This document shows positions 28,740 through 36,877 of a stretch of DNA of 64,000 nucleotides, one piece after another (positions within the stretch are counted from its first letter, which is position 1; every line of letters starts with the position of its first letter). The notes beneath the pieces are model-generated. The model worked only from the letters and a program-made list of their open reading frames with translations, ran no database searches and had not been told where the DNA came from. The stretch is from Streptomyces sp. QL37 (lineage in GTDB: Bacteria > Actinomycetota > Actinomycetes > Streptomycetales > Streptomycetaceae), in the NCBI RefSeq assembly GCF_002941025.1, contig NZ_PTJS01000001.1, positions 2,790,001-2,854,000 on the forward strand. Reading direction: 5' to 3'. Made by a program: the position numbers and the translations under genes.

Positions 28740-29953
28740 CAAGGTCCTTTCGCCACGACGACGCCCGCGTCGTCACGTCGTACGCCCGCCTCACGCAGGA
28801 GCTGTGCGGCGGCCACCAGCGGCGCGTGCTCCAGGAAACCGGGCAGCGCCGTCGCCTGCCAGCGTTCGGTGAGGCCGTCGGAGTGCATGATCACGGCCCC
28901 GTCCCGGGGCAGCCGCTGCCGCACGGACCGCAGGGTCGGCATGTGGTGGCCCACGATGCCGGGGGCCGACGCCAGGGAACGGCGGGTGCCGGTGGCGGGG
29001 TCCACGACGAAGGTGCTGACGTTCCCGACACCGCAGAAGTACACGTTCCGCTCGCGCGGTTCGATGCGTACGACGGCGACGGCGCCCCCTCTGCCCCCGC
29101 GCAGCGCCTTGTGGATGTCCATGAGGATCGCGTCGGGCTGCTGGGCGTCCGAGTCTCGGAAGGCGGCCACCGCCGCCTGCGCGGCCCGGCCGGCCAGCGG
29201 CCCGTGACCCAGTCCGTCGCAGAGGAGCACCAGCAGGGCCGGTCCGTCCGCGCCGGAGTCGCCCCGGCCGTCCGAGGGCGCCGCGACCGGGTGCCGCGAA
29301 CTGTCCGGCGTCCGCCGGAAGCCGGTCAGCTGCGCCCACCCCAGAGGGTCCTCCGCAGGCACGGCCGGGGAGAGCCCCCGGGCCGGCCGCCGGTCACCCG
29401 TACCGGCCGCGGGGACACCGGCCCTGCGGGCGGCCCAGGCGTCCCCGCACACGTCCTCCCCGGTGATCGCCCTCGTCAGGCCTTCCACCACGGGGCTCCC
29501 GGATACGGCGGCACGGCGCGCCGCCTCCCGCGTCCAGAAGCGCGCGGTCAGAACGGTGCCCCGCCCTGGCAGGGAGTGCAGGTCGAAGGAGTCGGCGAGG
29601 CGGGAGATGGCGCCCAGGCCTATGCCGAGGGTGCCGGAGGTGGACGTCCCGTCGGCGAGCGAGTACGCGACGTCCGCCATCCCCGGCCCGTCATCCGTCG
29701 TGACGAACTCGAGCCCCGCGTCGCTCGGGGTCCGGACCGCGCGCAGCAGGAACGCCCCGTCGACGGCGTACTTGCGCAGATTGGTCGCGGCCTCGCTCAC
29801 GGCCAGGGCGACCTCCGCACACCGCGGCTCGTCGAAACCGATGCGCCTGGCCAGCGAGACCGCCGCGACCCTGGCCGCGGCGGGGAGCGCCTCCTGGTCG
29901 CGGAGCCAGACGACGTCCTCCGCGTCCAGGACCGGCGGGATCAGCGAGCCCAC
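28736..29953 (-). CDS. Fusion of RsbW/T-like ATPase domain and PP2C-type phosphatase
   Basis: The 405-residue protein joins an N-terminal HATPase domain (about residues 10-140; N-box EAATNLRKYAV, DDGPGMADV, SGTLGIGLGAISRL) to a C-terminal SpoIIE/RsbX-like phosphatase (about 230-400; VLLCDGLGHGPLAGRAAQ, FCGVGNVSTFV, MHSDGLTERW). Both kinase-like and phosphatase-like activities of a partner switch would therefore sit in one chain. In the stressosome scheme RsbX-type enzymes dephosphorylate RsbR and RsbS and reset the system; that role is inferred here from the neighbours. The GTG at 29953 overlaps the rsbT stop by 13 bp and has GGTGA upstream. Confidence 0.85.
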   Translation of the reverse strand: MGSLIPPVLDAEDVVWLRDQEALPAAARVAAVSLARRIGFDEPRCAEVALAVSEAATNLRKYAVDGAFLLRAVRTPSDAGLEFVTTDDGPGMADVAYSLADGTSTSGTLGIGLGAISRLADSFDLHSLPGRGTVLTARFWTREAARRAAVSGSPVVEGLTRAITGEDVCGDAWAARRAGVPAAGTGDRRPARGLSPAVPAEDPLGWAQLTGFRRTPDSSRHPVAAPSDGRGDSGADGPALLVLLCDGLGHGPLAGRAAQAAVAAFRDSDAQQPDAILMDIHKALRGGRGGAVAVVRIEPRERNVYFCGVGNVSTFVVDPATGTRRSLASAPGIVGHHMPTLRSVRQRLPRDGAVIMHSDGLTERWQATALPGFLEHAPLVAAAQLLREAGVRRDDAGVVVAKGPW

Positions 29954-30366
29954 TTCGTCACCGCGACCTGGGTTCCGCTGCCGACCTCGGTGTCCAGGGT
30001 GAAGTCGTCGACCAGACGGCGCGCTCCGCTCAGCCCGAGCCCGAGACCGCCCCCGGAGGTCCACCCATCGGTCAGCGCCTGGTCGACGTCGGGGATGCCA
30101 GGGCCGGAGTCCTCGAACACCGCGGTCACGCCGACCCGGCTGTCACGACGGACCAGTCCGACGCGCATGACTCCTCCGCCTCCGTAGACCAGGGTGTTCC
30201 GCGCGAGCTCGCTCGCGGCGGTGACGAGCTTGGTCTGGTCGACCAGCGAGAGCTTGCAGCGCTGGGCGAGCGTGCGCACCAGCTGACGCGCCCGCACCAC
30301 GTCGTCGTTGGAGCTGATCGGGACGGTCTCGTGACCGGCGTCGGGGACGGGCGCGAGCCCGGTCAT
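29941..30366 (-). CDS. rsbT: RsbT-type serine/threonine kinase (partner-switching)
   Basis: This 141-residue HATPase-type kinase carries the N-box ELARNTLVYGGGG, the G1 box FEDSGPGIPDV and the G2 region GLGLGLSGARRLVDDF. In the B. subtilis stressosome RsbT phosphorylates RsbS and RsbR, is released, and then activates a PP2C phosphatase. Adjacent rsbS and rsbR genes support this role. The ATG at 30366 overlaps the rsbS stop as ATGA. Confidence 0.92.
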   Translation of the reverse strand: MTGLAPVPDAGHETVPISSNDDVVRARQLVRTLAQRCKLSLVDQTKLVTAASELARNTLVYGGGGVMRVGLVRRDSRVGVTAVFEDSGPGIPDVDQALTDGWTSGGGLGLGLSGARRLVDDFTLDTEVGSGTQVAVTKWAR

Positions 30367-30740
30367 CGCTGCGCCGGGCGGGTGCTGTCCCGCCGGGCCA
30401 GGATGTCCAGCCCTTTCTCCAGTGTGAGGGCCGTACGAACCCCTCCGAGCGACAGCCCGAGCTCCACCAGCGTGATGGCGACGGCCGGCCGCATGCCCAC
30501 GACGACGGTCTGCGCGTCGAGCATGCGGGAGATGGCCGCCGTCGTCGCCAGCATGCGGCCCACGAACGAGTCGACGATCTCGACGGCGGTGATGTCGATG
30601 ACCACCCCGGTGGCCCCGGATTCGACGATGCGGGCCGCCAGGTCGTCCTGGAGCTCCAGGACGACCTGGTCCTCCAGTTCGACCTGGATGGAGACGAGCA
30701 GCACGTCACCGATCTTGAGTACGGGCACGCGTTCGGTCAC
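30363..30740 (-). CDS. rsbS: RsbS-type STAS-domain antagonist
   Basis: This 125-residue protein is a single STAS domain: PVLKIGDVLLVSIQVELEDQ at the start, ATGVVIDITAVEIVDSFVGR with the conserved phospho-acceptor Ser in VDSF, and VGMRPAVAITLVELGL. RsbS holds RsbT in the stressosome core until phosphorylated. The GTG at 30740 overlaps the rsbR stop by 4 bp (GTGA); the longer open frame is the rsbR gene read out of frame. Confidence 0.92.
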   Translation of the reverse strand: MTERVPVLKIGDVLLVSIQVELEDQVVLELQDDLAARIVESGATGVVIDITAVEIVDSFVGRMLATTAAISRMLDAQTVVVGMRPAVAITLVELGLSLGGVRTALTLEKGLDILARRDSTRPAQR

Positions 30741-31582
30741 GCCAGGCCACCGGGCTGTGCGGCCTCCGCGTTGCTGCCGCGCAACGCGTGCTTGAGGGCG
30801 TCGGCCAGCGACGACTTGGTGACGATGTCGCCGAACTGGATACCGAGGGCCACGATCGTCTGGGCGATCTGGGGGCGGATCCCGGAGATGATGCACTCGG
30901 CGCCCATCAGCCGGGCGGCCACCACCGTCTTGAGCAGGTGCTGGGCGACCTCGGTGTCCACGGCGGGCACACCGGTGATGTCGATGATCGCCTGGTCCGA
31001 ACCGGTGTCGACGAGGGCCTGGAGAAGCTTCTCCATCACCACCTGGGTCCGGGCCGAGTCGAGGGTGCCCACCAGCGGGACGGCGACCACGCCGTCCCAC
31101 AGCTTCACCACGGGGGTCGAGAGTTCCATCAGCTGCTCGGCCTGGGCGCTGATGATCTCCTCACGTGTCTTGGCGTACACCTCGAGCGTGAACAGACCGA
31201 GCGCGTCGATCAGTTTGCTCAGCTGGAGGTAGGCCCGGATGTCCGCCGCCGGGGTGTCCTCCGTGGGCGCGAGGACGTCCTTGGCCGTCAGCACGCTGGT
31301 GGCGGTCTCGGTCGGGGTGAAGCCCTGGCGGGCCCGTGCGCGGGAGAGCTCCGCGAGGAGCGCCCGCGTCTCCGCGAAGGCGTCTCCCTGCCAGTCGAAC
31401 CCGCCGGTGCGCAGGCCCGCCACCAGGGCGTCGTAGAGCTCGCGGAGTTCGCGGTCGAGCTCCGCGAGCGAGATGCGTCCGCGCAGGGTACGCGAGACGC
31501 TCTCCACCCAGACCGCGCCGAGCGACTCCTGCTGCGCCGACAGCAGCTCGACGAGCCTGGCCGATATGTCTTGTTCGGTCAC
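30737..31582 (-). CDS. rsbR: RsbR-type stressosome co-antagonist
   Basis: The 281-residue protein has a helical N-terminal sensor half (residues 1-145) of the RsbRD type (LVELLSAQQESLGAVWVESV, FTPTETATSVLTAKDVLAP) and a C-terminal STAS domain (about 155-270) with QAIIDITGVPAVDTEVAQHL, where Thr is the expected phosphorylation residue. It would form the mixed RsbR/RsbS core and sense the stress. The start is the GTG at 31582 with GAGGGAG upstream. It is the first gene of the operon, so the promoter lies in 31583-31749. A short hairpin (31618-31632) and an AT-rich CATAAAA (minus strand, near 31611-31617) are there, but no confident promoter. Confidence 0.92.
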   Translation of the reverse strand: MTEQDISARLVELLSAQQESLGAVWVESVSRTLRGRISLAELDRELRELYDALVAGLRTGGFDWQGDAFAETRALLAELSRARARQGFTPTETATSVLTAKDVLAPTEDTPAADIRAYLQLSKLIDALGLFTLEVYAKTREEIISAQAEQLMELSTPVVKLWDGVVAVPLVGTLDSARTQVVMEKLLQALVDTGSDQAIIDITGVPAVDTEVAQHLLKTVVAARLMGAECIISGIRPQIAQTIVALGIQFGDIVTKSSLADALKHALRGSNAEAAQPGGLA

Positions 31583-31749
31583 CGAGATGACTCCCTCTGC
31601 TTCAGCCCCGTTTTATGCGCTGCTCGGCAGCGTAGCGCGAGAACCCGTATGCCCCTTCACCGCGTCTTCACGCCATGGATTCCGAGGTTCTGCCCGAGGG
31701 TGGAACAGTGGCCGTCCCGCCGGCGGTCCCCGGGACGGAACGATGGAAA

Positions 31750-31794
31750 CCGCCCGGCGGACGGGCGCTGAACGCGCATCCGTCCGCCGGGCGG
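31750..31794. terminator. Strong terminator downstream of allantoicase
   Basis: A perfect 15-bp stem (31750-31764 with 31780-31794) and 15-base loop lie 22 bp after the allantoicase stop (minus strand). It also shields the rsb operon promoter region from read-through. Confidence 0.85.
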
Positions 31795-31815
31795 GAGTGG
31801 TGGGCGGCCCGGGGG

Positions 31816-32961
31816 TCAGCCCCTGGACCGCTCGTAACGGCGGGCCAGTTCGGCCGCGCCCTCCTCCGTCGGCGAGCCGTGGAGGCGCATCCTGGCCACG
31901 CCCCCGTCGGGGTAGGCGTCCAGGCGTACGTGGGTGACCACGGCCTCGGTGTCGAGGACGAAGCGGTGCAGGGTGTCGGGCTGGAGCCGGGTGCGCGGGA
32001 GGATCTCGAACCATTCGCCGCTCTCGCCGTCGCGGCCCTGGAGGCCGATCCAGCCGGCCGCGTTCCCCTTGAGGTAGGCGGTGTCGATCTCGACGGCGCG
32101 CACCGCGCCCTGCGCGGGCAGCCTGAAGCGCACCCAGTCGTTCGTGTCGCGGACCCGGCGGCGGCGGTTCTCCCAGCCGTCGTCCATCTTGCGGGAGGTG
32201 CCGGGCAGGATGATCTGGGCGGGCGAGGAGTAGAAGCGGTCCGAGGCGTCCTCGTACATGCCGCCGTTCAGGATGGAGATCAGGTCGACCGTGCCCAGCG
32301 CCGCGAGCCAGGCCGGGTCGGGGACGACCTCGCCGTGGACGCGGAGGCGGGCGATGCCGCCGTCGGGGTGCTGGCAGATCCGCAGGTGGGTGTAGCGGCG
32401 GCCGCCGGTGACCTCGAAGCCGTTGGCGGCGTGGCCGCGTACGGGGGTCGGCGGGACGAGCTCCTCCCACTTCACGTCGTCCGCGAGGAGCTCCTCCGGC
32501 CCGGGGGCGCCTTCGAGGGCCGTCGCCTGGACGGAGACGCGCTGCGGGTAGTTGCCGCGGAAGTGCGCGGTGTCGACGACGATGCCGCGGATGATCCCGG
32601 GGGTGCCCAGCCGGACGATCGCCCAGTCGTGGTCCTCGGGGGCGGGGAAGGGGTGGTCCGCGTCCACGCCGCGGCGGCGGCGCGTCTCCCAGCCGTCCAT
32701 GATCTTGCCCTTGTGGCCGAAGCGCTCGGGGTCGAAGACGGCGGGCTCGCGGATCAGGAGGTTCTCGCGCTCGGCGAAGAACTCGTCGTTGGCGGCGATC
32801 ACTCCCGCGCCGAGGCGGCGGTCCGCGAGGTCGACCAGCTCGGTGAAGGGGAAGTCGCCGGTCCGGTAGTCGGCGTAGGGGTCACCGCCGCCGTAGGGGG
32901 CCGCGTCGTTGGCGTGCGGGTCGGTGGAATGGGGCTCCGTCTGGATCTCGTCGCTGGGCAT
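31816..32961 (-). CDS. alc: Allantoicase
   Basis: The 381-residue enzyme hydrolyses allantoate to ureidoglycolate and urea in purine catabolism. It shows the two-repeat allantoicase fold: first copy with GKIMDGWETRRRR and GIVVDTAHFRGNYPQ, second with SRKMDDGWENRRRR and AVEIDTAYLKGNAAG; each copy ends with HLRICQHPDGGIAR or HVRLDAYPDGGVAR. The ATG at 32961 is preferred over an ATG 24 bp upstream because GGGAC precedes it. Allantoinase, its usual partner, is not in the window. A LysR-family gene lies directly upstream on the same strand, 65 bp away, and could control it. Confidence 0.94.
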   Translation of the reverse strand: MPSDEIQTEPHSTDPHANDAAPYGGGDPYADYRTGDFPFTELVDLADRRLGAGVIAANDEFFAERENLLIREPAVFDPERFGHKGKIMDGWETRRRRGVDADHPFPAPEDHDWAIVRLGTPGIIRGIVVDTAHFRGNYPQRVSVQATALEGAPGPEELLADDVKWEELVPPTPVRGHAANGFEVTGGRRYTHLRICQHPDGGIARLRVHGEVVPDPAWLAALGTVDLISILNGGMYEDASDRFYSSPAQIILPGTSRKMDDGWENRRRRVRDTNDWVRFRLPAQGAVRAVEIDTAYLKGNAAGWIGLQGRDGESGEWFEILPRTRLQPDTLHRFVLDTEAVVTHVRLDAYPDGGVARMRLHGSPTEEGAAELARRYERSRG

Positions 32962-33026
32962 GTCCCTACTGTGCTGCCGGGACACCGATCAGGTCCATCG
33001 AAAGTTTTCGTACAGTTCCTTCAGTT

Positions 33027-33107
33027 CTACTGAACGTTCTGCTCGGCGTTCTGCTCGGCGTTCTGTCGACCGTGCTGCTCGACGTTCTGCCGGACGTTCT
33101 GCTGAAT
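33027..33107 (-). repeat. Degenerate 12-bp tandem repeat at the end of the LysR gene
   Basis: On the plus strand, units based on GTTCTGCTCGGC recur about seven times. They include two identical adjacent units and encode a QN-rich C-terminal tail. Repeats whose length is a multiple of three can expand or shrink without frameshift. Confidence 0.7.
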
Positions 33108-34016
33108 GCTCTCCTCAGCGGCCCGCTGGAGCGCCGTCAGCACCCGTGCGACCGCCGGACCGCGCTCCGCCCCCTGCCGCACCGCCGCGACGACATGGCG
33201 GTACGGCCGGTCCTCCTCCAGGACCCGCATCACCACGCCGTCGCGCGGCCGCTCGGAGGCCGACACCATCCGGGGGACCAGAGCGACTCCCATGCCCGCC
33301 CGGACCATGGCGAGGATCGCCGTCCACCCGGCGGCGCTGTGGGCCTGCTCGGGGACGAAACCCGCGGCCTCGCACGCGGCGGTGGTGATCTCCGACCACG
33401 GGCCGGACCCACCGAAGATCCAGGCCTCCCGCGACAGGTCCGCCAGCCGCAGTGCGGGCGCCCCGGCGAGACGGTGACCGGCGGGCAGCGCCACGTCCAG
33501 CGGGTCGGCCAGGAGCGGCAGCAGGGTGAAGCGGGGGTCCCGGGCCGTCGGGGCGTGCGCCGCCAGGGAGAGCGCCAGGTCCACCTCGCCGGCCGACAGC
33601 AGCTCGTAGGCCTGGGCCGCCTCCGCCTCCCGCACGCGCACCTGGGGCCCGGGCCGGTCCCCGGCCTCCAGCAGGCGCACGGCCGGTACGACGAGGGCGG
33701 GAACGGCGGTCGAGAAGGCGCCGACCCGCACCTGGCCCGCCTCTCCCCGCAGATAACCGGTCAGCTCGGCGTCGGCCCGCTCCAGCTGGGCGAAGACGGC
33801 CTCGGCGTGGCGCAGCACGAGATGGGCGGCGTCGGTGAGCCGGACGCGGCGGCCCTGCGCCTCCAGCAGCGGAACACCGAGCTGCCTGGCGAGATTGGTG
33901 AGCTGCTGCGAGACGGCCGACGGAGTCATGAGAAGGGCTTCGGCCGTGGCGGTCACCGTGCCCCGGTCGCGCAGGGTGCGCAGGATGCGGAGCTTCTTGA
34001 CGTCCCACTCGGTCAT
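33027..34016 (-). CDS. LysR-family transcriptional regulator with repeat-encoded Gln/Asn tail
   Basis: The 329-residue regulator has an N-terminal winged helix-turn-helix (LRILRTLRDRGTVTATAEAL, then MTPSAVSQQLTNLARQLGVP) and a substrate-binding domain (about 90-295; VRVGAFSTAVPALVVPAVRL, VDLALSL). Helix and spacing are normal for LysR proteins; the inducer is unknown. The last 25 residues are unlike the family: alternating QN units such as RQNVEQHGRQNAEQNAEQ, encoded by a degenerate 12-bp tandem repeat. It ends 65 bp before the allantoicase start, so co-transcription or control of alc is possible. Confidence 0.9.
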   Translation of the reverse strand: MTEWDVKKLRILRTLRDRGTVTATAEALLMTPSAVSQQLTNLARQLGVPLLEAQGRRVRLTDAAHLVLRHAEAVFAQLERADAELTGYLRGEAGQVRVGAFSTAVPALVVPAVRLLEAGDRPGPQVRVREAEAAQAYELLSAGEVDLALSLAAHAPTARDPRFTLLPLLADPLDVALPAGHRLAGAPALRLADLSREAWIFGGSGPWSEITTAACEAAGFVPEQAHSAAGWTAILAMVRAGMGVALVPRMVSASERPRDGVVMRVLEEDRPYRHVVAAVRQGAERGPAVARVLTALQRAAEESIQQNVRQNVEQHGRQNAEQNAEQNVQ

Positions 34017-34145
34017 GGCCGAAACCTACCCGTCGCCCGGACATGCCGATGCGCCGCGCGGTACGTCGTACCGGCGGCGCACTCGGAAGAGCTCGGGTCG
34101 TCCGTCCGGATCAGGCTGATCCAGGCATGACCCGAACGAGCGGCC

Positions 34146-34376
34146 CTAGGCCTGCTTCTTGGACTTGTCGAGGACCATGACGAGTCCCGCGATCACCAGG
34201 AACAGGACGATCGGGAGCGCGACGTAGAGACCGAGGGTCTCCAGCACGTTCAGCCCCGGGCCCGGGTCGTCACCGTCGTCGCGGGTCAGCGCGAGCGCCG
34301 GGGACGACATGAGCAGCATCATCAGCGTCGTACCGGCCGCGACGGCGCCGGCGCGCATAGCGTTCTTCTTGTCCAC
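34146..34376 (-). CDS. Small membrane protein of unknown function
   Basis: The 76-residue product starts MDKKNAMRAGAVAAGTTLMM (GTG at 34376), has a signal-like hydrophobic stretch ending ALALT, an acidic external-looking segment RDDGDDPGPG, and a second hydrophobic helix (about residues 45-66) followed by DKSKKQA. It reads as a signal peptide or first helix, a short exposed loop and a membrane anchor with a basic cytoplasmic tail. The ATG at 34358 (70 residues) is an equally possible start; neither has a strong ribosome-binding site. I recognise no family. Confidence 0.6.
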   Translation of the reverse strand: MDKKNAMRAGAVAAGTTLMMLLMSSPALALTRDDGDDPGPGLNVLETLGLYVALPIVLFLVIAGLVMVLDKSKKQA

Positions 34377-34396
34377 GGTGCAAACGTAGCGAACGC

Positions 34397-36544
34397 CTAC
34401 GAGGGGCGCGCGCCCGGGGGTGCCGTACGGGACTCGTGGCCATCCGTCAGCACGGCCATGAGCCGGTGCAGCCGGGGCGACGCCGTGATCTCCTCCAGGG
34501 TGACGGGGTGGCCATCCGCATCGGCGATGGGCAGGCGCCAGTTGGGGTACTGGTCCCAGGTCCCGGGGAGATTCTGGGGCCGGCGGTCGCCCACGGTGTC
34601 CGGGAGCCAGACCCCGGCCATCCTGGCGGGGGTGCGCAGCAGGAAGCGGTGGACGGCGCGGACGGCCGCCTCCTCGTCGCCGTCGCCCTCGGGCAGCAGG
34701 CGGAGCCGGGCCAGGTAGGCCAGCCACTCGGCGGTGTCGGCGGCGTCCTCGGCCAGCTCCTGCTCCAGGCTCCGCGTGAGCAGCCCCAGCCGGTGGCGGA
34801 GCGTCACGTGATCACCGGTCAGGCGGGCGGCGGTGGACGGCAGATCGTGGGTGGTCGCCGTGGCCACGCAGTCCTCGCGCCACTTCTCGGGGGCCAGCGG
34901 CCGCCCCGTGCCGTCCCAGTCGCGCTCGAACCAGAGCACGGAGGTGCCGAGCACCCCGCGCCGGGCGAGCGCCTCGCGCACGCCGGGCTCGACGGTGCCG
35001 AGGTCCTCCCCTATGACGACGGCACCGGCCCGGTGCGCCTCCAGGACGAGGACGGCGAGCATCGCCTCGGCGTCCTGGCTGACGTAGGTGCCCTCGGTGG
35101 GCGGGCGCCCCTCGGGCACCCACCAGAGCCGGAAGAGGCCCATCACGTGGTCGATGCGGAGCGCTCCGGCGTGCGCGAGGAGGCCGCGCAGGAGGTTGCG
35201 GTACGGGGCGTAGCCCGACGCCGCGAGGGCGTCGGGCCGCCAGGGGGGCAGCCCCCAGTCCTGGCCGTGGGCGTTGAAGGCGTCGGGGGGCGCGCCGACG
35301 GACATGCCGTGCGCGAAGGCGTCCTGCTGGGCCCAGGTGTCGGCGCCGTCGGGGTGGACGCCGACGGCGAGGTCGTGGACGATCCCGACCGCCATCCCGG
35401 ACTCCCGCGCGGCGCTCTGGGCCGTGGCGAGCTGGGTGTCGGTGAGCCAGGCGAGCCGGCAGTGGAAGTCGACCCGGTCCAGCAGCTCGGTGCGGGCGCG
35501 GGCGCTCTGGGGGGAGCGGGGGTCCCGCAGCCCTTCGGGCCAGGCGCGCCAGAGGGGGCCGTGCACCTCGGCCAGGGCGCACCAGAGCGCGTGGTCCTCC
35601 AGGGCCTGTCCCTGGCCGGCCAGGAAGTCGCAGTAGGCGGCGCGGCGGCCGGGGGTCAGCGGGACCTCGTGGACGATCTCCAGGGCCTGCTTCTTCAGCG
35701 CCCAGACGGCGTCCCGGTCGATCAGCGCGCCCTTGTTCAGCACGGCCTCGCGGAGGGCCGCGGCCTGCTGACGCAGGTCGTCCAGAGCCGCCCTGCCGGG
35801 CTCGGCGACGTGGCCGTACTCCGGGACCGACTCGATGTGCAGATGGACGGGGTCGGGGAAGCGACGGGAGGAGGGGCGGTACGGGGACGGGTCGGTGGGG
35901 CTGCCCGGCACGGCGGCGTGCAGCGGGTTGACCTGGACGAACCCGCTCCCCAGGGTCCGCCCCGCCCAGGCGGCGAGGTCGGCCAGGTCCGACAGGTCGC
36001 CCATGCCCCAGGAACGGGCGGACAGCATCGAGTACAGCTGGACGAGAAAGCCGTGCGTGCCGGCGGGCGGCTGGGGTACGCGGTCCGGAGCGACGACGAG
36101 CGTGGCGGTGGCGTAGCGGCGGTCCGCCGTACGGACGGTCAGCCGGTGGACGCCGAGGGGCGGCTCGGTCCACCAGGCGGGTGTCCTCGGCGTGTTCCCG
36201 TCGGGGGCGGGGGCGGGCAGCACCCGCATGCGCAGGGGCGAGCCCGCGTCGGTGGTGCCCGGTTCGGGGTCGACCGTCAGGAGGGTGCCGGACGGCAGCG
36301 CGGTGAGCGCGGCCGGCAGCGGCTCTCCCGACCAGGCCACCAGCGTCGGCGGGAGCAGTCGGGAGGCCGCTGCCGATTCGGCTGCGGCGAGTGATCTCCG
36401 TACCTCCGCGGGAGTGTCGGCGTCGACGCCCAGGGCGGCGAGCACGGCCGTGACCGTGTCGTCGGGGACGGACACCGTGACATCCGCGGACGGGGAGAAG
36501 GAGGTGGCGACGCCGTGCAGTGCGGCGAGCCGGGACAAGCCCAT
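34397..36544 (-). CDS. malQ: 4-alpha-glucanotransferase (amylomaltase, GH77)
   Basis: The 715-residue enzyme moves alpha-1,4-glucan segments between maltooligosaccharides, releasing glucose, and takes part in maltose and glycogen metabolism. GH77 motifs are clear: LYSMLSARSWGMGDLSDL, the nucleophile Asp465 in ALRIDHVMGLF, acid/base Glu513 in VVIGEDLGTV, and VATATTHDLPST. The first 160 residues form the extra N-terminal domain of long actinobacterial MalQ. Its ATG at 36544 follows immediately on the TGA of a small upstream gene, so translation is coupled. Confidence 0.95.
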   Translation of the reverse strand: MGLSRLAALHGVATSFSPSADVTVSVPDDTVTAVLAALGVDADTPAEVRRSLAAAESAAASRLLPPTLVAWSGEPLPAALTALPSGTLLTVDPEPGTTDAGSPLRMRVLPAPAPDGNTPRTPAWWTEPPLGVHRLTVRTADRRYATATLVVAPDRVPQPPAGTHGFLVQLYSMLSARSWGMGDLSDLADLAAWAGRTLGSGFVQVNPLHAAVPGSPTDPSPYRPSSRRFPDPVHLHIESVPEYGHVAEPGRAALDDLRQQAAALREAVLNKGALIDRDAVWALKKQALEIVHEVPLTPGRRAAYCDFLAGQGQALEDHALWCALAEVHGPLWRAWPEGLRDPRSPQSARARTELLDRVDFHCRLAWLTDTQLATAQSAARESGMAVGIVHDLAVGVHPDGADTWAQQDAFAHGMSVGAPPDAFNAHGQDWGLPPWRPDALAASGYAPYRNLLRGLLAHAGALRIDHVMGLFRLWWVPEGRPPTEGTYVSQDAEAMLAVLVLEAHRAGAVVIGEDLGTVEPGVREALARRGVLGTSVLWFERDWDGTGRPLAPEKWREDCVATATTHDLPSTAARLTGDHVTLRHRLGLLTRSLEQELAEDAADTAEWLAYLARLRLLPEGDGDEEAAVRAVHRFLLRTPARMAGVWLPDTVGDRRPQNLPGTWDQYPNWRLPIADADGHPVTLEEITASPRLHRLMAVLTDGHESRTAPPGARPS

Positions 36545-36877
36545 TCAGACTCCTGGGGACTCCATGCCCCCTGCGGTGCCGGGTGCTGTCGGCTCGCTGG
36601 TCAGAGGGGCGACGGCGGCGAGCGGTGGCTCGCTCGTGAGGGGTGTGGCGTCGGCGAGCGGGGGCTCGCTGGTGAGCGGGGGTTCGCTGAGGAGCGGGGC
36701 GCTGTCGGCGGAAGCGGGCTCGCCGGTCAGGTGGGAGACATCGGCGAGCGGCAGCTCACTGATCATCGGAGGGGCGGTGAAGTTCGGGGACGTCTTGCCT
36801 GCCAGCGGATCGGAACCCATGGGGCTAGGCACCTGTTTGGAGAGGGCGGAGAGCAGAAGCTGCGCAGAAGCGGGCAT
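36545..36877 (-). CDS. Small protein with Ser/Pro-Leu repeats, coupled to malQ
   Basis: The 110-residue product has no recognised domain. After MPASAQLLLSALSKQVPSPM it is low complexity, with repeated LTSEPPLA-like units (SEPPLTSEPPLADATPLTSE and similar). That it is a real gene is supported by a full ribosome-binding site, AGGAGG six bases before its ATG at 36877, and by its TGA directly abutting the malQ ATG. It has no signal peptide or membrane helix. It could be a small accessory protein or a leader whose translation sets malQ expression; the second is inference. Confidence 0.65.
   Translation of the reverse strand: MPASAQLLLSALSKQVPSPMGSDPLAGKTSPNFTAPPMISELPLADVSHLTGEPASADSAPLLSEPPLTSEPPLADATPLTSEPPLAAVAPLTSEPTAPGTAGGMESPGV

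Noticed and set aside
31630..31660. SigB-type promoter (GNNT with GGGTAC) before rsbR
   Set aside because: A GGGTTC is present on the minus strand but no GNNT occurs 14-16 bases upstream.
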